28,717 bases of DNA from DATAVK01 sp036267755 (GCA_036267755.1 DATAVK010000115.1:1-28717), one strand, 5' to 3'. Counted from the first letter of the stretch, positions 1 through 6,471 are shown. Translations and numbers: made by a program. The notes: generated by a model not told the origin, from the letters alone.

Positions 1-155
1 CCGTCGTTGGTGATCGTGGGTGCGCCCCACTTCTTGTCGATCACGACGTTGCGGCCCTTGGGCCCGAGGGTGACCTTGACAACGTCGGCGAGGGAGTCGA
101 CACCACGCTGGAGCGCGTCGCGGGCGTCACTGTGGAACTGCAGGATCTTCGGCAT
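1..155 (-). CDS. groEL: 60 kDa chaperonin GroEL, N-terminal fragment (runs off the window)
   Basis: Only the first 51 codons are present; the gene continues beyond base 1. The visible protein starts MPKILQFHSDARDAL and contains the chaperonin signature VKVTLGPKGRNVV (about residues 26-38) followed by KKWGAPTITNDG, the N-terminal ATP-binding part of the GroEL equatorial domain. The family forms a double-ring ATP-driven folding chamber in the cytoplasm and works with GroES. The ATG at 153-155 is the natural family start. No Shine-Dalgarno sequence precedes it; instead a CIRCE operator ends 2 bases upstream and a -10-like hexamer ends 7 bases upstream, so the mRNA may be leaderless. Actinobacteria often carry two groEL genes. 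The N-terminus (MPKI rather than MAKI) resembles the copy next to groES, but the diagnostic C-terminus is outside the window. Confidence 0.96.
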   Translation of the reverse strand, partial: MPKILQFHSDARDALQRGVDSLADVVKVTLGPKGRNVVIDKKWGAPTITND

Positions 156-157
156 AC

Positions 158-184
158 CTAGCACTCTAGTACCGCGAGTGCTAA
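158..184 (-). promoter_or_regulatory. CIRCE operator (HrcA site) of groEL
   Basis: The plus strand reads ctagcactc (158-166), 9 bases, gagtgctaa (176-184). This matches the CIRCE consensus TTAGCACTC-N9-GAGTGCTAA except for one base in one arm. CIRCE is the known binding site of the heat-shock repressor HrcA. It overlaps the predicted -10 hexamer and most of the spacer, so a bound repressor would block the promoter directly. Confidence 0.96.
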
Positions 185-192
185 CGACTCAA
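163..192 (-). promoter_or_regulatory. predicted groEL promoter with leaderless start
   Basis: On the minus strand there is a -35-like TTGAGT (187-192), an 18-base spacer and a TANNNT -10 hexamer TAGAGT (163-168). Seven bases (156-162) then lead straight to the ATG at 155-153. A transcript starting the usual distance after the -10 would begin at the start codon itself. This is an inference from spacing; leaderless genes with this layout are common in actinobacteria. Confidence 0.65.
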
Positions 193-211
193 CCCGCGCC
201 CACCCGTTCCG

Positions 212-286
212 CGATGATCATGACGCTGTCGTCGCGACGCGCCAGCGGGCCCCCGGCGTGTTCCGCCGAGAGCGTCATGATCATCG
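212..286. repeat. perfect 16-bp inverted repeat between groES and groEL
   Basis: Bases 212-227 (cgatgatcatgacgct) and 271-286 (agcgtcatgatcatcg) are exact reverse complements separated by 43 bases. Each arm also contains the self-complementary octamer atgatcat. The repeat lies between the groES 3' hairpin and the groEL -35 element, ending 19 bases from the latter. It could be an operator for a dimeric regulator or a large RNA stem; I do not recognise it as CIRCE or HAIR. Confidence 0.85.
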
Positions 287-299
287 GGGGTTTCGGGGG

Positions 300-349
300 A
301 ACGCAGAAGCGGCACCCGGGAGGCGAGTCCCGGATGCCGCTTCGGCGTT
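300..349 (-). terminator. hairpin terminator candidate after groES
   Basis: Arms 300-321 and 328-349 pair over 22 positions with two mismatches around a 6-base loop, beginning 12 bases past the groES stop. There is no T-tract after it on the minus strand; actinobacterial terminators often lack one. It would limit read-through from groES into groEL. Confidence 0.7.
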
Positions 350-361
350 GCGTGTGACGAA

Positions 362-667
362 CTACTTCTGGACGACCGCGAGCACGTCGCGGGCGGACAG
401 GATGAGGAACTCGTCGGCGCCGTACTTGACCTCGGTGCCGCCGTACTTCGAGAAGATCACGGTGTCGCCCTCGGCGATGTCGAGCGGGAGCCGCTCGCCG
501 TTCTCGAAACGTCCTGGGCCGACGGCGAGCACGAGGCCCTCCTGCGGCTTCTCTTTGGCGGTGTCGGGAATCACGATGCCCGATGCCGTGGTCTGCTCGC
601 TCTCCTGGACCGACACAACAATGCGGTCCTCGAGCGGCTTGATCGTGGTCTTGGTGGCGGTCGTCAC
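362..667 (-). CDS. groES: 10 kDa co-chaperonin GroES
   Basis: This 101-residue protein has the length and sequence of GroES, the heptameric lid of the GroEL chamber. Recognisable parts are IKPLEDRIVV near the N-terminus, the mobile loop region around residues 20-36 (SEQTTASGIVIPDTA), VLAVGPGR, and the C-terminal YGGTEVKYGADEFLILSARDVLA. The GTG start at 665-667 is preceded by a strong ribosome binding site, GGGAGG (675-680), 7 bases away. An HrcA-type promoter lies about 140 bases upstream. groEL follows after 206 bases that hold a terminator-like hairpin and a second CIRCE promoter, so the two genes look separately transcribed rather than forming a simple groESL operon. Confidence 0.98.
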   Translation of the reverse strand: MTTATKTTIKPLEDRIVVSVQESEQTTASGIVIPDTAKEKPQEGLVLAVGPGRFENGERLPLDIAEGDTVIFSKYGGTEVKYGADEFLILSARDVLAVVQK

Positions 668-782
668 GACCTGACCTCCCGGGTATGACTGCGGACGGGG
701 TGAACTACTTCCTGCGGTGCTCCGTTGGCCTGCGGTGCTCGTACCTGCCGTCGCGGTGTCAGGTCGGGCGCCTCAGCAGAGG

Positions 783-809
783 CTGGCACTCGCAAGTGCC
801 GAGTGCCAA
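783..809 (-). promoter_or_regulatory. CIRCE operator (HrcA site) of groES
   Basis: The plus strand reads ctggcactc (783-791), 9 bases, gagtgccaa (801-809): a CIRCE element with a G/C pair replacing the consensus A/T pair in both arms, so the dyad is kept, plus one further arm mismatch. It starts within the predicted -10 and covers the expected transcription start, the typical place for HrcA repression. Confidence 0.93.
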
Positions 810-837
810 CTTACGCCAGCCTCCGAGGGACCGTCAA
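808..837 (-). promoter_or_regulatory. predicted groES promoter
   Basis: The minus strand has a near-consensus -35 TTGACG (832-837), an 18-base spacer and the -10 TAAGTT (808-813), immediately followed by the CIRCE element. The -35 overlaps the stop codon of the upstream DUF6295-like gene. The predicted 5' leader to the GTG at 667 is about 135 bases. Confidence 0.8.
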
Positions 838-1097
838 TCGAAGAGGCCAGAGGGTACGGCGTCGAGCGACCGCAGGATGGCCTCGGCGAGCTCGCGCGCC
901 GCGGCCGGGTGCAGTTCCAGGGCGACCCGCGCCGACGGCCCCTGGGCGGGGTTGCGCAGGTCGACGTTGAGGGTGTGGCCCGCCATGGCGTGGACTGGGT
1001 GGTCGACGTACACGCTGGCATCGGTGACCCGCAGCCAGCTCGCCGGACCCTTCCCGCTCCCGGTGACGGCGAGCGTCTCGGTCTGGTAGGTGCACAT
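834..1097 (-). CDS. small DUF6295-like protein, function unknown
   Basis: An 87-residue protein starting MCTYQTETLAVTGSGKG and ending SLDAVPSGLFD. The start and the middle (HPVHAMAGHTLNVDLRNP, then an Ala-rich helix with ELAEAIL) look like the actinobacterial family I know as DUF6295. No function is established for it. There is no signal peptide or membrane segment. The ATG at 1095-1097 lies one base after the stop of the dienelactone hydrolase gene, so the two are almost certainly co-transcribed and coupled in translation, suggesting related roles. The stop codon overlaps the groES -35 element. Family assignment is from memory of the motif and is moderately sure; the reading frame itself is well supported. 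Confidence 0.8.
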   Translation of the reverse strand: MCTYQTETLAVTGSGKGPASWLRVTDASVYVDHPVHAMAGHTLNVDLRNPAQGPSARVALELHPAAARELAEAILRSLDAVPSGLFD

Positions 1098-1098
1098 C

Positions 1099-1845
1099 TC
1101 AGCCGGCCAGGTTCTTACCGAGGAAGCCGAAGATCTTCTCCCAGCCGTCGACCGCCGCCTCGGGCCGGTACGCCGGCCGGTCGACCGCGAAGAACGCGTG
1201 CCCGGCGCCGTCGTAGCGGTGGAACTCATACGGCTTGTTGTTGTCCTGCAACAACTTCTCGATCTCGTCGACCTGCTCGGGCGTCGGGTAGGTGTCCTCG
1301 TTGCCGAACAACCCGAGCACCGGGCCGGACTGCGATGGCGCGAGGTCGGCCAGGTCGCGCACCTGCAGCGGGAAGCCCTCCGGCGGGGAGCCGACGATGA
1401 ACGCGCCGTAACAGACGATCGCGGCGTCGAGGTCCAGCGATCCGTTGGCGAGCCAGGACTGCCGGCCACCGGAGCAGTATCCGATCGTGGCCACCTTGCC
1501 GTTCGACGACGGCAGCGCCTTGAGCCAGGCGGCGGCGCCGGCGACATCCCCGACCAACCGTTCGTCGGGTACGCCGCCCTGCGCGCGCGCCGTTGCCGCC
1601 GCGTCGTCGGGCGCGGCGCCGGGCGCCTCGCGGAAGTACAGGTTGGGGCAGATCGCGTCGTACCCCTCGACCGCGAATCGCCGCACGATTTCCTTGGTGG
1701 ACCAGTCGTAGCCCGGCATGTGGTGGATCACCACTATGCCGCCGCGCGGACCGCCCTCGAGGAGCCGGGCGGTGTAGGCCTCGACGGGGTCGCCGCCGTG
1801 GCCGGTGATCTGGACAGTTTCACTCAGCATGGAGTCAGAAGCCAT
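1099..1845 (-). CDS. dienelactone hydrolase family protein
   Basis: An alpha/beta-hydrolase of 248 residues from the chosen ATG. The signs are VVIHHMPGYDWSTKEI near the N-terminus (oxyanion region), the nucleophile elbow GYCSGGR with cysteine as nucleophile, the acid Asp in LFGNEDTYPTP, and the catalytic His in GAGHAFF. A Cys-Asp-His triad is the hallmark of dienelactone hydrolases, which open cyclic ester or lactone rings; the substrate here cannot be read from sequence. The ATG at 1843-1845 follows a purine-rich aggatgggg site. An in-frame upstream extension to 1893 lacks family likeness, and an internal ATG at 1828-1830 is an alternative. The downstream small gene begins one base after the stop. 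Confidence 0.9.
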   Translation of the reverse strand: MASDSMLSETVQITGHGGDPVEAYTARLLEGGPRGGIVVIHHMPGYDWSTKEIVRRFAVEGYDAICPNLYFREAPGAAPDDAAATARAQGGVPDERLVGDVAGAAAWLKALPSSNGKVATIGYCSGGRQSWLANGSLDLDAAIVCYGAFIVGSPPEGFPLQVRDLADLAPSQSGPVLGLFGNEDTYPTPEQVDEIEKLLQDNNKPYEFHRYDGAGHAFFAVDRPAYRPEAAVDGWEKIFGFLGKNLAG

Positions 1846-1905
1846 GTCCCCATCCTGCCTCCGACCCCTGCTTCGCGCATCAGGCGGGTCCACGCACCAG
1901 GTGCC

Positions 1906-2118
1906 TTAGGGCGTCGAGATCGGCACCGTCTCGCTGGGCTTGGGGCCCGGCGGTTCCTTGATGCCGCTGTTGTTCAGTCCAATCGTGACCACCAGGACGA
2001 CGACGAAGGCCACGAGCAGGATGAACACCAGGAAGACGCCGACCAGCACCCACCGGCCGTTGCGCTGCGTCGGCTCCGGGCCGCGACGCAGCCGGGGCGT
2101 CGGGGTGGGTGTCGTCAC
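1906..2118 (-). CDS. small single-pass membrane protein coupled to tsaD
   Basis: A 70-residue protein read from the GTG at 2116-2118. It has a basic, proline-rich N-terminus (PTPTPRLRRGPEPTQRNGR), one strongly hydrophobic segment at about residues 23-47 (WVLVGVFLVFILLVAFVVVLVVTIG) and a short Pro-rich tail. The positive N-terminal flank suggests that the N-terminus is cytoplasmic. The start overlaps the tsaD stop as GTGA, so it should be translated by coupling from tsaD. No family is recognised. The position next to tsaD may be incidental, and no role in tRNA modification can be claimed. A longer in-frame reading to 2226 runs inside tsaD and is not credible. Confidence 0.78.
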   Translation of the reverse strand: MTTPTPTPRLRRGPEPTQRNGRWVLVGVFLVFILLVAFVVVLVVTIGLNNSGIKEPPGPKPSETVPISTP

Positions 2119-3134
2119 GCGAGCGCCATGGATGAGTCGGCCGCCAGATCGAGCGGCGAGGGCTCGATGTCGCGCTCCACGAGCAGTGACCCGAGCGCCG
2201 CGACCATGGCCCCATTGTCGGTGCACAACTTGGGCGGCGGCGTCCGCAGGGTGATCCTCGCGCGGTCGCAGCGCTCCTGCGCCATCGCCCGGAGCCGGGA
2301 GTTGGCGGCGACGCCACCTCCGATGACCAGCGTGTCGACGCCGTGCTCCCGGCAGGCCGCGACGGCTCGGGCGGACAGTACGTCGGCAACGGCCTCCTGG
2401 AACGACGCCGCGACGTCAGCGACCGGCACCGGTTCGCCGGCCCGCTGCCGCGCCTCGACCCATCGAGCCACCGCCGTCTTGAGGCCGGAGAAGGTGAACG
2501 ACCCCGGCTGGCCGCGGACCTCGCCGCGCGGGAACTCGACCGCGTGGGCGTCTCCTTCGCGTGCGACCCGGTCGATGTGCGGGCCGCCGGGGAACGGCAA
2601 TCCCAGCACCCGGGCCACCTTGTCGAAGGCCTCGCCGGCCGCGTCGTCCACGGTCGCGCCTAGGGTCTGCACCTCGCCCGTGACATCCGGGACGAGCAAC
2701 AGTGACGAGTGCCCGCCGGAGACCAGCAACGCGACCGACGGCTGCACCAGGTCGCCGTGCACGAGCCGGTCGACCGCGACGTGGGCGGCCAGGTGGTTGA
2801 CGCCGAACAGCGGCTTGTCGGCCGCCATCGCATAGGCCTTGGCCGCCGCGACGCCGACCAGCAGCGCGCCGGCCAGGCCGGGCCCGGCGGTGACCGCGAT
2901 CGCGTCGACCTGGCCGAGGGTCAGCCCGGCCTGGTCCAGCGCCCGGTGCATCGTCGGGAGCATCGCCTCGAGATGCGCGCGGCTGGCGACCTCGGGCACC
3001 ACGCCGCCGAATCGGGCGTGTTCTTCGACGCTCGACGCCAGCGCATCCGCCAGCAGCTCGGAGCCGCGGACGATGCCGACGCCGGTCTCGTCGCAGGAGG
3101 TCTCGATCCCGAGGACGACAGGTGAGGTGCTCAC
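2115..3134 (-). CDS. tsaD: tRNA N6-adenosine threonylcarbamoyltransferase TsaD
   Basis: A 339-residue Kae1/TsaD protein, the catalytic subunit that transfers the threonylcarbamoyl group to A37 of ANN-decoding tRNAs, working with TsaB and TsaE. The start LGIETSCDETGVGIV is the family signature. The metal-binding motif NHLAAH (His114, His118) is present, as are LLVSGGHSSLLL (about 137-147) and a C-terminal metal Asp in CTDNGAM (about D306). The GTG start at 3132-3134 overlaps the rimI stop as GTGA. A longer reading into rimI is rejected because family members start at this point. tsaB, rimI and tsaD form one overlapping cluster, the usual actinobacterial arrangement. Confidence 0.98.
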   Translation of the reverse strand: MSTSPVVLGIETSCDETGVGIVRGSELLADALASSVEEHARFGGVVPEVASRAHLEAMLPTMHRALDQAGLTLGQVDAIAVTAGPGLAGALLVGVAAAKAYAMAADKPLFGVNHLAAHVAVDRLVHGDLVQPSVALLVSGGHSSLLLVPDVTGEVQTLGATVDDAAGEAFDKVARVLGLPFPGGPHIDRVAREGDAHAVEFPRGEVRGQPGSFTFSGLKTAVARWVEARQRAGEPVPVADVAASFQEAVADVLSARAVAACREHGVDTLVIGGGVAANSRLRAMAQERCDRARITLRTPPPKLCTDNGAMVAALGSLLVERDIEPSPLDLAADSSMALA

Positions 3135-3580
3135 GCAGCACGCTCCCGGCGCATCACGATCGCGTCGGTGCCGCTCGGCTGGTAGTACCCGCGGCGGACC
3201 GCGATGTCGCTGAACCCGTGCCGCAGATACAGCCGGTGCGCGGCGTCGTTGTCTGCACGGACCTCGAGGTCGACGTGCGCACAGCCGCGGCGGTCGGCCT
3301 CGTCGAGCAGCGCGACGAGCAGCGCCGTACCGAGCCCGCGGTGCTGCGCTGTCGGCGAGACCGCGATGGTCTGGACGTAGGCCTCGTGCGGGACATACGC
3401 ACACAGCCCGCAGTACGCCGCGATCCCGCCCACTTCCTCGTCGTCGACGACCAGGTAGTACCGGGTGTCGCGCTGGGCGAGCTCCGACCAGAACATCGTC
3501 TCGCTCCACGCCTCGTCGTCGAACAGCTCACGCTCGACGGTCATGACCGGCGCGATGTCCCACCATCGCATCCGCCTCAT
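3131..3580 (-). CDS. rimI: ribosomal protein S18-alanine N-acetyltransferase RimI (GNAT)
   Basis: A 149-residue GNAT acetyltransferase. The acetyl-CoA pyrophosphate loop is QHRGLGTA (79-86), preceded by the strand VQTIAVSP, and followed by LEVRADNDAAHRLYLRHGF (105-123), which is typical of RimI. The family acetylates the N-terminal alanine of ribosomal protein S18, and some actinobacterial members act on other N-termini. Genomic placement between tsaB and tsaD is classical for rimI. The ATG overlaps the tsaB stop (ATGA at 3577-3580), and its own stop overlaps the tsaD start, so all three are translationally coupled. Confidence 0.95.
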   Translation of the reverse strand: MRRMRWWDIAPVMTVERELFDDEAWSETMFWSELAQRDTRYYLVVDDEEVGGIAAYCGLCAYVPHEAYVQTIAVSPTAQHRGLGTALLVALLDEADRRGCAHVDLEVRADNDAAHRLYLRHGFSDIAVRRGYYQPSGTDAIVMRRERAA

Positions 3581-4263
3581 ACCGGCGTCACCTGCTTCGG
3601 CCGCCCCGGCGGAGTCGCGTCGGGGCGGCGCAGATACAGCGGCGTCAGGTCGTCGCCGGGGGCAGCGCTGGTGACCTTGGCCGCGATCAGCCGGCCGAGC
3701 GCAGCGGCGTCCGGGTACGCCGGCTCCTCGATGATCGTGAAGCCGCCGAAGTGCTCCCGGTAGGCGAGCGCACCCGCCCCCGCGAGATGCGTGACCCGAC
3801 CGCTCAGGTGGGCTTCAAGATCAGCCGGCGTCGCGATGTCCGGACCCTCGACTCGGCCGCCGGTGTCGTCGTACGACGCCCAGTAGACCTGCTTGCGCCG
3901 CGCGTCCGTGAGCACTGCGTAGCGGTTCTCACCGTGGGGCAAGCTGCTCGAGATCACGTCCAGCGAGCACTCGCCGTACACCGGGATGCCCAGCGCATCG
4001 CCCAGCGCAGCCGCGGTCACGATGCCGACCCGCAGCCCGGTGAACGGCCCAGGACCGAGACCGACACCGATCGCTGCCAGGTCGCCGGGGGTGGCCGCTG
4101 CCTCGCGCAGGACCGTCTCGATCATCGGAGCGAGCAGCTCGCCGTGCCGGTTGGTCGCGACCTCGGTGTGGGTGGCAACGGTCTCGACAAGCTCCGGCCG
4201 ACTGACACGCGACACCGCAGCCGTGACGGCGGGTGTCGAGGTGTCGAGGGTCAGGACGAGCAC
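3577..4263 (-). CDS. tsaB: tRNA threonylcarbamoyladenosine biosynthesis protein TsaB
   Basis: A 228-residue ASKHA-fold protein, the scaffold partner of TsaD in threonylcarbamoyladenosine synthesis. The N-terminus LVLTLDTSTPAVTAAV and the motif GVGLGPGPFTGLRVGI (about 66-81) are diagnostic, and YAVLTDARRKQVYW is also conserved. The C-terminal third is shorter and more variable than in TsaD, as usual. I choose the GTG at 4261-4263 because family members begin at this residue and a TANNNT hexamer (TAACCT) lies exactly 7 bases upstream, suggesting a leaderless mRNA. The ATG at 4282-4284 would add 7 residues and is a possible alternative. It ends in an ATGA overlap with rimI. Confidence 0.94.
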   Translation of the reverse strand: MLVLTLDTSTPAVTAAVSRVSRPELVETVATHTEVATNRHGELLAPMIETVLREAAATPGDLAAIGVGLGPGPFTGLRVGIVTAAALGDALGIPVYGECSLDVISSSLPHGENRYAVLTDARRKQVYWASYDDTGGRVEGPDIATPADLEAHLSGRVTHLAGAGALAYREHFGGFTIIEEPAYPDAAALGRLIAAKVTSAAPGDDLTPLYLRRPDATPPGRPKQVTPV

Positions 4264-4270
4264 GGCGCCG

Positions 4271-4276
4271 AGGTTA
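4271..4276 (-). promoter_or_regulatory. predicted -10 of a leaderless tsaB transcript
   Basis: TAACCT on the minus strand fits TANNNT and ends 7 bases before the GTG at 4263. No ribosome binding site is visible before the GTG. No clear -35 was seen, so support is limited to the hexamer and spacing. Confidence 0.45.
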
Positions 4277-4315
4277 ATCGTCATCCGCTGGACGACCGTG
4301 GGGTAGACAGCAGAC

Positions 4316-4795
4316 GTGACCACTTCTGAGCAGCTGGACTGGCAGCACCCCTCGCCGAAGTTGTGGCGGGCGCGGTTGGCCCAGCTCGGCGCGGCCGCGT
4401 TTGTCGTCGTACTCGCTGCCGGCATCGGTGTCGGCCTGGGTGCCGGGCTGCTGGCGGCGGTGGCCGCGGTCCTGATCGTCCTGGTCCTGGCCGCCCTGAT
4501 GGGCGTGCTGCTGCACCGCCGTTACCGCGCCTGGCGGTACGCCGAGCGCGAGGACGACCTGCTGGTGGGCCGGGGCGTGATGTTCCGCCGACTGACCGTC
4601 GTGCCGTACGGGCGGATGCAGTTCGTCGACGTCACCGCCGGGCCGGTCGACCGGCTGTTCGGGCTCGCCACCGTCCAGCTCCACACCGCGGCGGCCGCGA
4701 CCGACGCGAAGATCCCCGGCCTGACGGGCGACGAGGCGCAGCGGCTGCGCGACCAGCTGGCATCACTGGGTGAGTCGAGGGCCGCCGGGCTGTGA
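4316..4795 (+). CDS. PH (bPH2) domain membrane protein, YdbS-like
   Basis: A 159-residue protein with two adjacent hydrophobic segments at about residues 23-41 and 43-66, followed by a bacterial PH domain (bPH2, formerly DUF304) at about 75-155. The domain shows the typical VGRGVMFRRLTVVPYGRMQFVDVTAGPVDRLFGLATVQLHT run: type-1 turn, PYGRMQ, then the strand after the FGLA turn. Members of this pair type (YdbS/YdbT in Bacillus) are membrane proteins of poorly known function, with some linked to bacteriocin resistance. The GTG start lies 52 bases from the divergent tsaB start; no ribosome binding site is obvious. Its stop overlaps the next gene's start (GTGA, 4792-4795). Confidence 0.9.
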   Translation: MTTSEQLDWQHPSPKLWRARLAQLGAAAFVVVLAAGIGVGLGAGLLAAVAAVLIVLVLAALMGVLLHRRYRAWRYAEREDDLLVGRGVMFRRLTVVPYGRMQFVDVTAGPVDRLFGLATVQLHTAAAATDAKIPGLTGDEAQRLRDQLASLGESRAAGL

Positions 4796-6114
4796 CCGAC
4801 GCAGCACCGCGCACCGACGCGCTCCCCAGCGAGTGGGCCCGGCTGAACCCGCTGTCCCCGCTGGTCCGGGCCGGGCGCGGGCTTGGGGCCGTCTTCGTTG
4901 TCCTCGCACTCAACGCCCGCAACGAGCACGGACCTCCCTATATCGACCTCGCGATCGTCGGCTTCGTCGGGATCGCAGGTCTGGTGTCCTGGCTGGTCAC
5001 CCGCTGGCGGATCCACGGCAGTGAGCTCCAGATCGACACCGGACTGGTACGCCGGCAGTCGGTGCGGGTGCCGCTCACCCGGCTGCAGGGGGTCGACGTC
5101 GTCCGGCCCCTGCTGGCCCGGATGGTCGGCGTCGCCGAGGTCCGCCTGGTGCTGGCCGGGCATGACAGTGGCCGCGCCAGGCTCGCCTACCTCAGCGACG
5201 AACGGGCGGTGAAGGTCCGGGCGCAGCTCCTGGCGCTCGCGCACGGCCTCGCCGACGACACCCCAGAGCCGGCCGAGCGTCCCATCTTCCACGTCGACGG
5301 CGCCCAGATCGTCGCGGCCAACCTGCTCGGCCTCCGCTTCGTGATCGGGGTCGGGCTGGCCGTCGTCATGATCGTGCTCGCCGTCATCCAGCCGTCGAGT
5401 GCGGTCGCGACGTTCACCTCGCTGCTGTCGGTGTTCGCGGTAACGCTGTTGGCGACGTTCAGGCAGATCTCGACCGAGTGGGACTTCACGGTCGCCGAGG
5501 CGCCGGACGGGCTGCGACTGCGCGCCGGGCTGCTGCAGACCCGGTCCGAGACCATCCCGTACGGCCGGGTGCAGGCGGTGCGATGGATCGAGCCGCTGTG
5601 GTGGCGGCCGTTCGGCTGGGTGCGGCTCGAGGTCGACGTCGCCCGGCGTCGCGGCCGCGACCGCTCGGAGCGGGAGTCCGGCGGGTCGACCCGGGCGCTG
5701 CTACCGGTCGGGTCCCGGGCCGAGGCCCGCTGGCTGCTCGACCGGGTGCTGCCGGGCGCTTCCGCCGAGCTGCCTGTGACGCGGCTGGCACCGAAGCGCG
5801 CCCGGTGGCGCGCGCCGCTTTCGAGGCACTACCTGCGCTGCAGCGGTGACAAGGTCTACCTGGTCTGCACGACCGGCCGGATCCGGCCGTCGACCGTCGT
5901 CGTACCGCTGGAGAAGATCCAGAGCGTCCGGTGGTCCCAGGGCCCGGTGTCGCGGTGGTTGCGGCTGGCGAGCGTGTACGTCGACACCGCCGGCCAGCGA
6001 TTCACCGCCGAGGCGAAGTTCCGTGACGAGCGCGAGGCCCAGGCGATGCTGTGGGCGCTGCCCGACCAAGCCCGCTCAGCGCGGCGTTCCGCTTCCACCC
6101 CGACGTCCCGGTGA
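4792..6114 (+). CDS. multi-PH (bPH2) domain membrane protein, YdbT-like
   Basis: A 440-residue partner of the preceding gene, translationally coupled to it. Two hydrophobic segments at about 27-42 and 45-63 precede a first bPH2 domain (about 66-145, with VPLTRLQGVDVVRPLLARMVGVAEVRLVLAG). A second hydrophobic pair at about 180-228 precedes a second bPH2 domain (about 234-325, PYGRVQAVRW). A third PH-like repeat follows at about 345-430 (VVPLEKIQSVRWSQGPVSRWLRLASVYVDTAG). The one-domain and three-domain gene pair is the usual YdbS/YdbT arrangement, and the two probably form a membrane complex. Its last 39 bases overlap the end of the convergent TraR/DksA-like gene. Confidence 0.9.
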   Translation: MTDAAPRTDALPSEWARLNPLSPLVRAGRGLGAVFVVLALNARNEHGPPYIDLAIVGFVGIAGLVSWLVTRWRIHGSELQIDTGLVRRQSVRVPLTRLQGVDVVRPLLARMVGVAEVRLVLAGHDSGRARLAYLSDERAVKVRAQLLALAHGLADDTPEPAERPIFHVDGAQIVAANLLGLRFVIGVGLAVVMIVLAVIQPSSAVATFTSLLSVFAVTLLATFRQISTEWDFTVAEAPDGLRLRAGLLQTRSETIPYGRVQAVRWIEPLWWRPFGWVRLEVDVARRRGRDRSERESGGSTRALLPVGSRAEARWLLDRVLPGASAELPVTRLAPKRARWRAPLSRHYLRCSGDKVYLVCTTGRIRPSTVVVPLEKIQSVRWSQGPVSRWLRLASVYVDTAGQRFTAEAKFRDEREAQAMLWALPDQARSARRSASTPTSR

Positions 6115-6471
6115 GGCGCAGCGGACGCAGGTGGTGCTGGCTGGCCGAGCGGCGAGCCGCTCAGGCGGGATGACGTCGCCGCAGCGCTCGCAGCGGCCGT
6201 AGCGGCCGTCGCCGATGCGGTCCAGCGCCCCGTCGATCTCCGCCAGGTGATCCGTGGCCCGCTGCAGCAGCGCGTCGACCCGCGACCGCTCGAACGCGAT
6301 CGTCGAGCCTTCCGGATCGTGCTCGTCGTCGGTCGCGACCAACCGCGCCGAATCGAAGATGTCGGCGAGCTCGGCCTGCAACGACCCGACCAGGTCATGG
6401 GTACGATGGCGCTCCTCGAGGAGCAGCTCCCGGGCCGATGACGTCACCTCAGGACAACGGGCCGTCGGCAT
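6076..6471 (-). CDS. TraR/DksA C4-type zinc-finger protein
   Basis: A 131-residue protein with a helical N-terminal half (RELLLEERHRTHDLVGSLQAELADIFD and FERSRVDALLQRATDHLAEIDGAL) and a C4 zinc finger with cysteines 94, 97, 115 and 118 (CERC ... CVRC). The GRYGRCERCGDVIPPERLAARP run is typical of the DksA/TraR family. Such proteins can enter the RNA polymerase secondary channel, but the DksA acidic tip is not clearly conserved; DPEGSTIAFERS stands nearby. The ATG at 6471 lies 23 bases inside the end of tsaE, and a GTG at 6445-6447, one base past the tsaE stop, is a possible alternative start. The 3' end overlaps the convergent PH-domain gene. Confidence 0.88.
   Translation of the reverse strand: MPTARCPEVTSSARELLLEERHRTHDLVGSLQAELADIFDSARLVATDDEHDPEGSTIAFERSRVDALLQRATDHLAEIDGALDRIGDGRYGRCERCGDVIPPERLAARPASTTCVRCASPGRRGGSGTPR

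Noticed and set aside
1090..2835. Long plus-strand open frame of 581 codons opposite the hydrolase and tsaD
   Set aside because: It is an antisense shadow of strongly supported minus-strand genes in GC-rich DNA; its product has low-complexity Arg/Ala/Pro content and no family motifs.
4304..4309. TAGACA six bases before the GTG of the first PH-domain gene, as a leaderless -10
   Set aside because: It does not end in T as the TANNNT pattern requires, and no -35 is visible; too weak to list as a promoter.
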